DNA of 22,222 nt, taken from the NCBI GenBank assembly GCA_030018715.1, contig JASEHN010000005.1, forward strand, positions 1 to 22,222, given 5' to 3'. The DNA is from Thermodesulfobacteriota bacterium. Its GTDB lineage: Bacteria > Desulfobacterota > SM23-61. The notes under the pieces are model-generated. The model made no database searches. It saw only the letters and a program-made list of their open reading frames with translations, and was not told where the DNA came from. Made by a program: the position numbers and the translations under genes. This document shows, piece after piece, positions 14,637 to 22,142 of the stretch. The stretch's first letter is position 1. Every line of letters begins with the position of its first letter.

Positions 14637-14859
14637 AGCTCAGGCGGGAGGTCGCTCGGCTCAGGAAAATGAGGCACTGGCCTTTTCATCGGTTCAGGCG
14701 GGGAGATGCTTTTTAATAGGGCAAGAGAATCTGGCAAGCAGCCCGTGAATCTCCTGTTTTGCCTTCCCCGCCGCAGGTTATAGGAAGAAAAGAGATGGTT
14801 CTTAAGGTAAGAAATTCCCAGCCGACTTTCCCTTCGCCGATCCACCTCCCGCCTGAGCT
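14637..14859. repeat. Foldback (MITE-like) element with 16-base perfect inverted ends
   Basis: AGCTCAGGCGGGAGGT (14637-14652) is exactly complementary to 14844-14859, and the match continues inward imperfectly for about 13 more bases (9 matching). Inside, GGCGGGGA (14697-14704) and TCCCCGCC (14765-14772) form a second, nested pair. The whole could fold into one long hairpin. I see no target-site duplication and no transposase frame. Confidence 0.65.
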
Positions 14860-15103
14860 AAAATAAAGGTTGGGGGATAAAAGTGATTGACTGTCAGTAT
14901 CTTTTTACCCAATTTCTTTGTTACCCAAAACCGCTTGGATCTGGAATGGGTAACCCTGCCCCCAAATATTCTCAACTCTTCATTAATATAATTCATGTTG
15001 AATTCCCCGCTTTAAACCCCTAAAATACTCTTGATGACCAAGATTAAGTTATAGTGAACGGCAAAAGAAAGTTGTCATTATGAATCGTCCAGCATCGTCC
15101 AGA

Positions 15104-15143
15104 AAATCCCCCCCATCCCCCCTTTCCGAAAAGGGGGGGATTT
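15104..15143. repeat. C/G-tract inverted repeat
   Basis: AAATCCCCCCC (15104-15114) pairs with GGGGGGGATTT (15133-15143), with a second C run (15117-15122) between. Hairpins of this make are common scattered repeats in genomes of this sort. Confidence 0.7.
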
Positions 15144-15321
15144 CATGCCGATTCTTAATATTTTTTGGATTTTTGAACTCTGTTTTTCATAAGGCTAAAC
15201 TGTTACCCACCGGACAGGTATTGAATGAGACAACCGGGGCCACGGCCCAGGCCCAGCCCTTCTCTGATTACGTATTGAAGATGGAAAGCGGGGGAATTAA
15301 ACCATTGATTAAGAGTCAATA

Positions 15322-15350
15322 TGGAGAGAGAGGATAAGCTGTGCTAAAAT
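15322..15350 (+). promoter_or_regulatory. Possible promoter of the aminotransferase gene (extended -10)
   Basis: TGC-TAAAAT (15342-15350) is the same extended -10 as at carD. The -35 position holds TGGAGA (15322-15327), four of six matches, so recognition would lean on the extended -10. The gene starts 50 bases downstream. Confidence 0.35.
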
Positions 15351-15400
15351 TAATAAAAAAAGCCCTTAAAAAAAATACGCCATCATAAGGAAAAGCACCC

Positions 15401-16597
15401 ATGACCATCCCCATAGCCGAACGAATGACCCGTATCGGAACGGAGACTGCCTTTGCCGTATCCCAAGAAGCCGGCATATTGGCCCGGCAGGGCAAAAAGA
15501 TTTACCCCTTTCATCTTGGCGATATGAACATTCTCACGCCAGCGAATGTGATGGAGGCCGCGATTGAGGCCATGAAGAAAGGTAAGACAGGATATTGCCC
15601 GACTGCCGGCATCCCGGAGCTTAGGGAAGCAGTGGCTAAAGACGTTGGCGCAAGTCACCACCTGTCCCTTACGGCCGAAAATGTCTCCATCCAGCCTGGT
15701 GGTAAACCGACCATAGGCAAGTTCATCATGACGGCCATGAATCCCGGAGATAAAGTCCTCTATCCCAACCCGGGTTATCCCATCTATGAATCCCAGATAG
15801 ATTTTCATGGCGGCGTGGGAATGCCCTACGGCTACAAGGAGGGCAGGAGTGGCTTTATTCTCGATATGGAAGCTATCCGCAAAGGCCTAATGGCCGGCGC
15901 TAAAATATTGATCTACAACAATTACCAGAACCCGACGGGAGCCTCTTCGCCTAAGGAAGAGATGCAAGGGCTTGCTCGCCTGGCCGTCGAAAACGACCTT
16001 TTCGTCCTGGCCGATGAGGCTTACTTCGATATTCGCTATGGTGGCGAACCCCTGTCGATCGTTAGCTTTCCCGGTATGGCCGAGCGGACGGTCATTTTGT
16101 ACACCTTCAGCAAAAAGTTCGCCATGACCGGCTGGCGGTTAGGAGCGGCCATCGGCCCCGCCCGGTTTATTGAAAACATCTCCAAGATTAACGTCAACGA
16201 TGAATCCTGCTCCAACCACTTTATTCAGTATGGCGCCCTGGCTGGTTTGCAGGGCAGCAGCGCTGGGCCGGATTTCATCATGGCCACCTTAAAAGAACGG
16301 CGCGATGTCCTGGTAGAACTTTTAAATTCTATCCACGGAATCCGCTGTTTCAAACCAGAGGCCACCTTTTATGTATTCCCCAACGTTACTGAAGCACTGC
16401 GCCGCAAAGGTGTGCCAGATGTGGAAGAATTTCGCAAACTATGCCTTGAGGAGACCGGGGTGAGTTTCTGCACCCGAAGACATTTCGGCCGTCCCCTCCC
16501 CGGAGAGACCGAGCAGTATGTGCGGTTTGCTTACTCGGGGATCGATGTGCCCCAAATCAGGGAAGGGATGGCCAAGCTCACTGCTTTCCTGGCATAA
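15401..16597 (+). CDS. Class I/II pyridoxal-phosphate aminotransferase
   Basis: A 398-residue fold-type I aminotransferase of the aspartate-aminotransferase superfamily. It shows the cofactor-binding YNNYQNPTGA (N177), the DEAYFD segment (D204... Y208) and the Schiff-base lysine K238 in TFSKKFAMTGWRLG, with the C-terminal substrate-carboxylate arginine likely in YVRFAYSG. The substrate cannot be read from motifs; aspartate, aromatic amino acids/prephenate or alanine are all possible. AAGGAAAAG upstream of the ATG supports the start. It is a single-gene plus-strand unit, convergent with the transketolase-like gene; the space between their ends is occupied by a large inverted repeat and a terminator hairpin. 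Confidence 0.9.
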   Translation: MTIPIAERMTRIGTETAFAVSQEAGILARQGKKIYPFHLGDMNILTPANVMEAAIEAMKKGKTGYCPTAGIPELREAVAKDVGASHHLSLTAENVSIQPGGKPTIGKFIMTAMNPGDKVLYPNPGYPIYESQIDFHGGVGMPYGYKEGRSGFILDMEAIRKGLMAGAKILIYNNYQNPTGASSPKEEMQGLARLAVENDLFVLADEAYFDIRYGGEPLSIVSFPGMAERTVILYTFSKKFAMTGWRLGAAIGPARFIENISKINVNDESCSNHFIQYGALAGLQGSSAGPDFIMATLKERRDVLVELLNSIHGIRCFKPEATFYVFPNVTEALRRKGVPDVEEFRKLCLEETGVSFCTRRHFGRPLPGETEQYVRFAYSGIDVPQIREGMAKLTAFLA

Positions 16598-16635
16598 TAC
16601 CGACTTCCGTAAAAGATACTTTATAACACTCTATA

Positions 16636-16830
16636 CTTTACTTTTCCCAGGTCCGGGGGCCAGGATGCTTCGCTTGGCCGCATGAGGCGGTGGTTCTTCT
16701 CTGGATGGGGCGGGGAAGTGCACCCCGCCTCATTTTTCGGAGACCAGGATGGACACTGTGGGCAAGGTCCTTTCCCTGCCGATGCTGCCCGCACTCATCA
16801 TCCTGGCCCCCGGACCACGACCAAGTAAAG
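16636..16830. repeat. Foldback element between convergent genes, 18-base perfect arms
   Basis: GGTCCGGGGGCCAGGATG (16650-16667) is exactly complementary to 16799-16816. Six unpaired bases further out on each side, CTTTACTT (16636-16643) again pairs with AAGTAAAG (16823-16830), giving arms of 32 bases with 26 matches. Nested inside are ATGAGGCGG (16682-16690) / CCGCCTCAT (16725-16733) and a terminator-like stem at 16709-16729. No transposase and no obvious target duplication. Confidence 0.75.
16709..16737 (+). terminator. Terminator-like hairpin downstream of the aminotransferase gene
   Basis: GGCGGGG (16709-16715) pairs with CCCCGCC (16723-16729) across a 7-base loop and is followed by TCATTTTT. 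It sits 111 bases after the aminotransferase stop, inside the foldback element, where its 3' arm overlaps an alternative pairing partner (16682-16690). Confidence 0.55.
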
Positions 16831-16839
16831 CTTACCATA

Positions 16840-19200
16840 TTATTTCCCCTGCTCTTTTACGTACTGCCGAATCGCTTCGAACTGACTTTCACCATCAAGT
16901 CCGGCCTCAGCCAATACTTTGTCCGCCGGCCCACTTCCCAGATAATGGCCTTTCTGGAAGGCGTGCATGGTCATCCGCCGCCCAAAATCAGAAAGGATCC
17001 AGCGGTGCATCGTGGGGAGCGTAAAGCCCGTAATCCCCATGGCTTCCTTAGCCAATTCATTCGGGAAGATCTTCTCCTGCTCAGGGCGCGGTAAAAGATC
17101 GAAGAGTTCGGCGCTGGCCACATAATAAACCTGTAGGTCAAATCCTTCCCTTTGCAACAGGGGCAGGGTTGTTTCAATAAAGGCATAGGTCACTTCGCTT
17201 CCCTGCAGGACTATCGTTCCATCTCTGTGTTTTTGGGTACTTCTTAAAAGATAAACACCTTTTCGGGCCTCAATGGGCGGGGCCAGGCCCAAAGCCTGAC
17301 GATCAATGATTTTTTCTGTAGGCCGGGTCACAAACGGGGCAATGATTGCCGGTCGTTTGACCAGGGCAGCGGAGAAAAGCGTCCAAATTTCCTGGGGGTC
17401 CCAGGGGGTGAGGGTAAGCATCGTTCCCGAGGGAAAGTTCTCCTGGAAAAGCTGAAGAGCCTGAGGATCTGCATGGGTCGGTCCATCTTCTCCGGTTTTT
17501 AAACCGGCATGGGCGCAGATCAGCACAAAGGGGCGGTAAGGCTCCGGGGCGATGGCCCGCCTGGCCTGGTTGCCAATGGCATGCAGGCGGGCAGCGATGT
17601 GCCCTAAGGGAGCAATAAAGGCCCCGTAGGAGGAGCCAACGCCGATATGGCGCCCATAGGTAGAGAGGCCGGAGAGGATGCCGGCCATGGCATCTTCGCA
17701 AATGCCTCCTATGGAAAGTAAACGCGCCCCTGGATTGGTAGCGGCATTGTAGTAACCTTCGGGGAAGCCCTGGGCCGCAATATTGACGCTGGTGGAAGCG
17801 AGCAGGTCAGCAGAGGCCGCCAACAGGGCTCCGTTGCTCACTTTATTATAATAATGCAGAGCACGGCCCAGCTCTCCCCGCAGGGTGGTGGTTTTCCCCG
17901 GAGTTAACAGGAGTTCTTGGGGAATAGTCTCAGCGGTTTGAGCCGCGGTGTCGTAGATGGCCTGCACGAAAGGAGCTTTCGGGCGGGGTTGACGGTTTCG
18001 GCGATTGAGACGATCGCGGGCATGGTCAAGCCTCTGCGCCAGAGCTTCCACGGTGGAACGATTTCTTTCCAGGGTCTGGCGAATGACCAGCAGGGCCTCC
18101 CAGAAGCATGCTTCAAGAATCTCTTTGGCCTGACCGCCCTGGCAACGTTGTTGGCCGGGTTCACAGCGGGGCAGAACTCCTCCTGTTTGTTCAAGCAGGG
18201 GCCGGACCGCTTGATAAAAACCATCGACGCAAAGGTTATGCCCGGCGCCATGGGAGGCTCTTCCCTCTATTCCGTATTGCCAGCCTTTTTTCGTTTGATA
18301 GACGATTGCCGTAGGTTGGTGGTTGTCTAATTTAAGGGCGAGCGTTTGGGCGGCATGAATTTGCCCTAAATCTAAGCCGTCCGGGACGAGAATTGTGTTC
18401 CAATCATGGAAATAAGCAAACTCCGAGGGATCCCATTGGACATATTCACCGGGAATATCTTGCACGCGGCAAACGCGGTTGGAGTCAATCGAAGCCTGGT
18501 TCCAATCCACATGCAAAATGGCGTTTTTTAAGGAAGCTGTGCCGGCAGCGGCCATGGCCTCGCTGACCCGGCCCGGGGTTAAGCCTCCCTCCCCTTCCAC
18601 AATGTGCACCCGCGGCGGATCCTGGTAATAATCCTCCGCCCCAAAGGCCAAGCCGAGAGAGGAAGCCATGCCCACTCCCGAAGCCCCGGTTGAAAGGCGG
18701 ATGAAGGGTGTGGCCGGAGTTGGATGACCATCAAGCGGTTTGGCCTTGAACTTTTCAAATAGCGGGGTTTGGGCAATCGGGTTGCGGCGGAACCCGAGAA
18801 GATCCTCCAGGCGGAGCTGGTACCGCTCTTCTGCGGGGAGAAGTTCGGGGGCGCCAATCCGCAGGACTTCGTTGCGCAAAGCCCACATGGCGTAAAGACC
18901 CAGGGCTTTGTGCCCGGCAGCATAGGATATGATGTCGGCATCCTGACGGTCAGGATTGCCGGCATCATAGTCCAGAGATCCAAAAACGATGCCGGCGACC
19001 AGCCGCCCGGAGGATATGGATCCGCCTGGATGGCCTGAGGTGGGAACATAGTTATAAAGCAGAGCGCATAAAGAGCGATAGATTAAATCAAAGGTTTCAA
19101 AATGCTCTTTTCCCCTGTCCGAAATAGGGTTGCCTTCGGCCTTCATCATTTGGGTTATATCAGCATAAATCGCTCTTCTGGGTCCGAGTTTAAAAGCCAT
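16840..19200 (-). CDS. Divergent transketolase-like thiamine-diphosphate enzyme
   Basis: A 786-residue protein organised like transketolase: an N-terminal cofactor domain with TSGHPGGS (54-61), STGASGVGMASSLGLAFG (170-187) and a diphosphate motif, then a pyrimidine-binding domain with the probable catalytic glutamate E502 in GICEDAM, then a C-terminal domain. It is over 100 residues longer than ordinary transketolases (~660), with extra sequence around 340-430. The metal-binding motif reads VEGEGG (201-206) where the family has GDG; the second ligand is present as N234 in HVDWNQASID. The substrate is therefore uncertain; it lacks phosphoketolase hallmarks as I know them. AAGGAG precedes the ATG. 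It is divergent from the threonine dehydratase gene and convergent with the aminotransferase gene. Confidence 0.85.
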   Translation of the reverse strand: MAFKLGPRRAIYADITQMMKAEGNPISDRGKEHFETFDLIYRSLCALLYNYVPTSGHPGGSISSGRLVAGIVFGSLDYDAGNPDRQDADIISYAAGHKALGLYAMWALRNEVLRIGAPELLPAEERYQLRLEDLLGFRRNPIAQTPLFEKFKAKPLDGHPTPATPFIRLSTGASGVGMASSLGLAFGAEDYYQDPPRVHIVEGEGGLTPGRVSEAMAAAGTASLKNAILHVDWNQASIDSNRVCRVQDIPGEYVQWDPSEFAYFHDWNTILVPDGLDLGQIHAAQTLALKLDNHQPTAIVYQTKKGWQYGIEGRASHGAGHNLCVDGFYQAVRPLLEQTGGVLPRCEPGQQRCQGGQAKEILEACFWEALLVIRQTLERNRSTVEALAQRLDHARDRLNRRNRQPRPKAPFVQAIYDTAAQTAETIPQELLLTPGKTTTLRGELGRALHYYNKVSNGALLAASADLLASTSVNIAAQGFPEGYYNAATNPGARLLSIGGICEDAMAGILSGLSTYGRHIGVGSSYGAFIAPLGHIAARLHAIGNQARRAIAPEPYRPFVLICAHAGLKTGEDGPTHADPQALQLFQENFPSGTMLTLTPWDPQEIWTLFSAALVKRPAIIAPFVTRPTEKIIDRQALGLAPPIEARKGVYLLRSTQKHRDGTIVLQGSEVTYAFIETTLPLLQREGFDLQVYYVASAELFDLLPRPEQEKIFPNELAKEAMGITGFTLPTMHRWILSDFGRRMTMHAFQKGHYLGSGPADKVLAEAGLDGESQFEAIRQYVKEQGK

Positions 19201-19307
19201 GGTTTGCTCCTTTTTCTTCGGTAATCAAGGACTTGAAACAGTATATAGCGTCCCCTTCAGTTTTTCCATAATTTTCCTGCAGTGTTCGGTCAATTCTTTT
19301 CCCCCGG

Positions 19308-19341
19308 CCCCTTGAACCCTTGACCCCAAGACCCCCTTGAA
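19308..19341. repeat. TTGAACCC-type short repeat
   Basis: CCCCTTGAACCCTTGACCCC followed by AAGACCCCCTTGAA: short imperfect units of CCCTTGA(A). Same family as 7023-7055. It lies in the spacer between the divergent transketolase-like and dehydratase genes. Confidence 0.65.
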
Positions 19342-19421
19342 AAAATGGTTTATCATCTTGATCTGCCCGTAGATTTAATGATAGGCTCCTTGATAATTCA
19401 TTGTGGTTCAGGAGTGAAGCA

Positions 19422-20390
19422 ATGGAAAAACTCGGGTTTAAAGACGTTCTAATTGCCAAGCGGCAGATCCGCCCCCATCTATCACGAACACCTCTGCACA
19501 GCTATCCGGCGATTAACTCCCTGGTGGGCACCGAAGTGTACATCAAGCATGAAAACTATCAGCCGATTGGAGCCTTCAAAGTCCGGGGCGGAATCAATCT
19601 GGTCTCTCAACTGGACTTAAAAGAGCGGTCACGGGGTGTGATTGCCGCCTCAACCGGGAACCACGGACAGTCCGTGGCTTTTGCTGCCCGATTATTTGGG
19701 GTCAAAGCAGGCATTGTCGTACCTGAAAAGGCCAACCCGGGGAAGGTGGCTGCCATGCAGGGCATGGGGGCCGAAGTGATCTTTTACGGAGCGACCTTTG
19801 ATGAGGCCAAACTGCACTGCGAAGCCCTGGCAGAGAAACATGGCTATCGCTACATCCACTCCGGAAATGAGCCCTTGTTAATTGCGGGTGTGGCCACTGA
19901 GGCGCTGGAGATGCTGGAAGACCAACCCGGTTTACAGGTTATCATCGTGCCCATCGGCGGGGGGAGCGGAGCGGCAGGAGCTTGCATCGTGGCCCGGGCC
20001 ATCAACCGGGATATTCGGGTCATCGGGGTCCAGTCCGAAGCATCGCCGGCCGCCTACGAGTCCTGGCGGCAAAAGAGATTAGTGGAAGCTCCTAACCGCA
20101 CCTTTGCCGAAGGGCTGGCCACGGGCACGGCCTTTGCGCTACCCCAGGCGATTCTCTGGGAAGGTCTGGATGATTTTGTGCTGTTGGCTGAAGAGGAAAT
20201 TCTGCAGGCTATGGTGTGGATGGTGGCGCGGGCGCATACGCTAACCGAAGCAGCCGGGGCAGCGCCCCTGGCTGCGGCCTATAGACTCCGTAATGAACTG
20301 AAGGGAAAAAAGGTGGGAATCGTGTGCTCTGGAGGGAATACCTCGCTTAAGCATTTACGGCAGGCCCTTAACTCGGCCAAAGAAGAGTGA
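19422..20390 (+). CDS. Threonine/serine dehydratase (fold-type II PLP enzyme)
   Basis: Deaminates threonine to 2-oxobutyrate and/or serine to pyruvate. The 322-residue protein has the PLP lysine K53 in YQPIGAFKVRGG, the STGNHGQSVAFAA substrate loop, the glycine-rich phosphate loop PIGGGSGAAGA and the C-terminal CSGGNTS. It ends without the ACT-like regulatory domain of biosynthetic IlvA, so it resembles catabolic TdcB or serine-racemase/dehydratase types; which one cannot be told here. The ATG at 19422 is preferred because AGGAG lies seven bases upstream; the frame is open to a TTG seven codons earlier. It ends 8 bases from the convergent era stop. Confidence 0.9.
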   Translation: MEKLGFKDVLIAKRQIRPHLSRTPLHSYPAINSLVGTEVYIKHENYQPIGAFKVRGGINLVSQLDLKERSRGVIAASTGNHGQSVAFAARLFGVKAGIVVPEKANPGKVAAMQGMGAEVIFYGATFDEAKLHCEALAEKHGYRYIHSGNEPLLIAGVATEALEMLEDQPGLQVIIVPIGGGSGAAGACIVARAINRDIRVIGVQSEASPAAYESWRQKRLVEAPNRTFAEGLATGTAFALPQAILWEGLDDFVLLAEEEILQAMVWMVARAHTLTEAAGAAPLAAAYRLRNELKGKKVGIVCSGGNTSLKHLRQALNSAKEE

Positions 20391-20398
20391 CCTGAATT

Positions 20399-21307
20399 TC
20401 AATTATAACCCAGCCGACGCAGAGCCCGGGGGTCCTCCCGCCAGTTTTTCTCCACTTTCACCCAGAGTTCCAAAAAAACTTTTGCTCCAAGTAAAGCCTC
20501 AATTTCTTCGCGGGCCAGGCGGCCGATCTCTTTAAGCATCCGGCCTCTTCCTCCGATCAGAATACCTTTCTGGGTTTCCCGTTCCACCTGGATGGTGGCC
20601 TTGATCACGATCAGATTTTTCTCTTCTTTTTCTTTAAAATCTTCAATCACCACGGCCGTAGCATATGGAATCTCTTCCCGGGTCAAGCGGAATATTTTTT
20701 CCCGGATCATTTCCGCTGTGAGGAAACGTTCGGACAGGTCTGTAATCATATCCTCCGGGAATAGGCTTAGCCCTTCAGGCAGAATTTTAAGCAGCTCAAC
20801 CATGAGGATTTCCACTCCGTCGCCCCGCAGGGCAGAGATGGGAATGATTTGTTCAAAGGGACGGAGGCGGGAGTAGCTCTCCATGATCGGGAGAAGGTCC
20901 CCTTTGGAAATCAAGTCGATTTTGTTAATAACCAGGAAGACAGGCTTCTTTGCTTTGTTTAGAGTTTTAAGGATAAAATCATTTTCCTCGTTATGGGGAC
21001 GGTCGGCTTCGATCAAGAAACACACCACATCCACCTCGTTATAGGTGGCCAGAGCAACCCTGACCATGGCCTGGTTGAGCTTGGACCGCGACTGGTGGAT
21101 CCCGGGGGTATCCAGAAATAAGATCTGGCCGCCGGGGTGGTTCTTGATCCCCAGAATGCGGTTGCGGGTGGTCTGTGGTTTGTCAGATATGATGGCTATT
21201 TTCTGGCCCAGCAAAAGGTTGAGCAAGGTGGACTTGCCGGCATTGGGCCGGCCAATGATGGAAACGAACCCGGATTTGAAGCCCTGTTTTTTTTCGCCCT
21301 CACTCAT
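20399..21307 (-). CDS. era: GTPase Era
   Basis: Ribosome-assembly GTPase that binds the 3' end of 16S rRNA. The 302-residue protein has the G1 loop GRPNAGKS (19-26), the QTTRNRI switch (45-51), G3 DTPG (66-69), G4 NKID (128-131) and a C-terminal KH domain with ILIGGRGRMLKEIG and FLELWVKV. AAAGGA precedes the ATG. It follows rnc by 12 bases on the same strand, the classic rnc-era operon linking rRNA processing with 30S maturation. Confidence 0.97.
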   Translation of the reverse strand: MSEGEKKQGFKSGFVSIIGRPNAGKSTLLNLLLGQKIAIISDKPQTTRNRILGIKNHPGGQILFLDTPGIHQSRSKLNQAMVRVALATYNEVDVVCFLIEADRPHNEENDFILKTLNKAKKPVFLVINKIDLISKGDLLPIMESYSRLRPFEQIIPISALRGDGVEILMVELLKILPEGLSLFPEDMITDLSERFLTAEMIREKIFRLTREEIPYATAVVIEDFKEKEEKNLIVIKATIQVERETQKGILIGGRGRMLKEIGRLAREEIEALLGAKVFLELWVKVEKNWREDPRALRRLGYN

Positions 21308-21319
21308 TGGTTTCCTTTA

Positions 21320-22027
21320 TTAAAAATTCATTTTTTGTAAGGTTCTTTTGGCCGCCCTCTGCTCGGCCTCTTTCTTGCTCTTTCCCGCCCCCACGCCAGC
21401 AACCTTATCCCGGATCATAACTTTTACGCCGAAAACCTTATCATGGTCAGGCCCGAACTCCTTGACCTGCAGGTAGCGGGGAGTGGCTTTGAGAACTTCC
21501 TGGGAGACTTCCTGCAGCCTGGTTTTGAAATCCTGGTCGAATCCCTCCTCTTCAGCCGATTCCAGATAAAAAGCAAAAAGCCCGGAAATTACCTTAAAGG
21601 CCTTCTTAAACCCTCCATCCATATAAACCGCGGCCAGCAGGGCTTCCAGGGAAGCGGCCAGAATCGAGCTTTTTTGCCTGCCGCCGGTCATCTCCTCGCC
21701 CTTGCCCAGCAAGAGGTATTCCCCCAGGGCCAGTTCTTTGGCCATCTTGGCCAGCCGAGCCTCATTGACCACAGAGGCGCGCAGGCGGGAAAGATCTCCT
21801 TCGGAGTAATCGGGATGGCGTTCCATGATCAGGTGGCTGATGATCAGGTCGAGGACGGCATCGCCCAGGAACTCCATTCGTTCATTGTCCAGGCCGCCGG
21901 CTTCAAGGTTTTCGTGAACAAAAGACTTGTGCCGTAATCCTTGATCGAGAAGATCAAGGGATTTGAAGCGGTAATGAATCTTTTGCTGGAGCGTCTTCAG
22001 CGCTTTCTTTCGGTCATTATTAGCCAC
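21320..22027 (-). CDS. rnc: Ribonuclease III
   Basis: Double-strand-specific endonuclease for rRNA and mRNA processing. From the chosen start it has 235 residues. The signature NERMEFLGDAVLD (48-60) carries E49, E52 and D56, and E128 in SLEALLAAVYMD is the second catalytic glutamate. The aspartate normally three residues before it (D114 of E. coli) is alanine (A125). A double-stranded-RNA-binding domain occupies about 160-233 (DFKTRLQEVSQ, GAGKSKKEAEQRAA). The start is unsure: no in-frame ATG exists upstream of the signature, the possible GTG starts (22027, 22036, 22045) all lie in a dispersed repeat without a Shine-Dalgarno, and an ATG at 22017-22015 is out of frame. It is followed by era. 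Confidence 0.93.
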   Translation of the reverse strand: MANNDRKKALKTLQQKIHYRFKSLDLLDQGLRHKSFVHENLEAGGLDNERMEFLGDAVLDLIISHLIMERHPDYSEGDLSRLRASVVNEARLAKMAKELALGEYLLLGKGEEMTGGRQKSSILAASLEALLAAVYMDGGFKKAFKVISGLFAFYLESAEEEGFDQDFKTRLQEVSQEVLKATPRYLQVKEFGPDHDKVFGVKVMIRDKVAGVGAGKSKKEAEQRAAKRTLQKMNF

Positions 22028-22048
22028 AGAGATCACCGAGAACACGAA
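22020..22048. repeat. Single arm of the CCACAGAG repeat family at the rnc start
   Basis: Reads TTAGCCACAGAGATCACCGA followed by GAACACGAA. The first 12 bases match the minus-strand word at 10963-10952. It overlaps every candidate GTG start of rnc. Confidence 0.65.
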
Positions 22049-22100
22049 GGCATAAATAAAGGATCATCTCCAAATTAGTTGATCAAATTTTTAATGAAAG

Positions 22101-22142
22101 CCTGCCAAGGGCGCGGAAGGAAAGGTCCTGCCTTGGCAGGAC
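22101..22142. repeat. CCTGCCAAGG palindrome-type repeat upstream of rnc
   Basis: CCTGCCAAGG (22101-22110) is the reverse complement of CCTTGGCAGG (22131-22140), and GTCCTGCC/GGCAGGAC (22125-22142) forms a tight hairpin with TT at the tip. GC-rich, repeat-like sequence continues to the window edge (22143-22222), where no gene is visible. Confidence 0.65.

Larger units (their letters stand above)
14566..15340. other. Gene-free stretch between radC and the aminotransferase gene
   Basis: Nearly 800 bases without a convincing gene. It holds a 223-base foldback element (14637-14859), a C/G-tract hairpin (15104-15143) and a doubled ATCGTCCAG word just before that hairpin. Open frames here (minus 14624-14845 and 14802-14996, plus 15080-15337) are short, lack recognisable domains and run through the repeats. 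The plus-strand tail around 15190-15340 (LPTGQVLNETTGATAQAQ...) looks more protein-like than its surroundings and could be a gene remnant, but I cannot name it. Confidence 0.5.

Noticed and set aside
14624..14996. Two overlapping minus-strand frames of 73 and 64 codons
   Set aside because: They run through the foldback element at 14637-14859, have no recognisable domain, and have no convincing ribosome-binding site. Kept only as part of the gene-free stretch.
15080..15337. 85-codon plus-strand frame
   Set aside because: Its N-terminal part reads through the C/G-tract hairpin, so it is not a real gene start. Only the distal part looks protein-like and cannot be identified.
21443..21937. 164-codon plus-strand open frame
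   Set aside because: Antisense to rnc, with no recognisable motif or ribosome-binding site.
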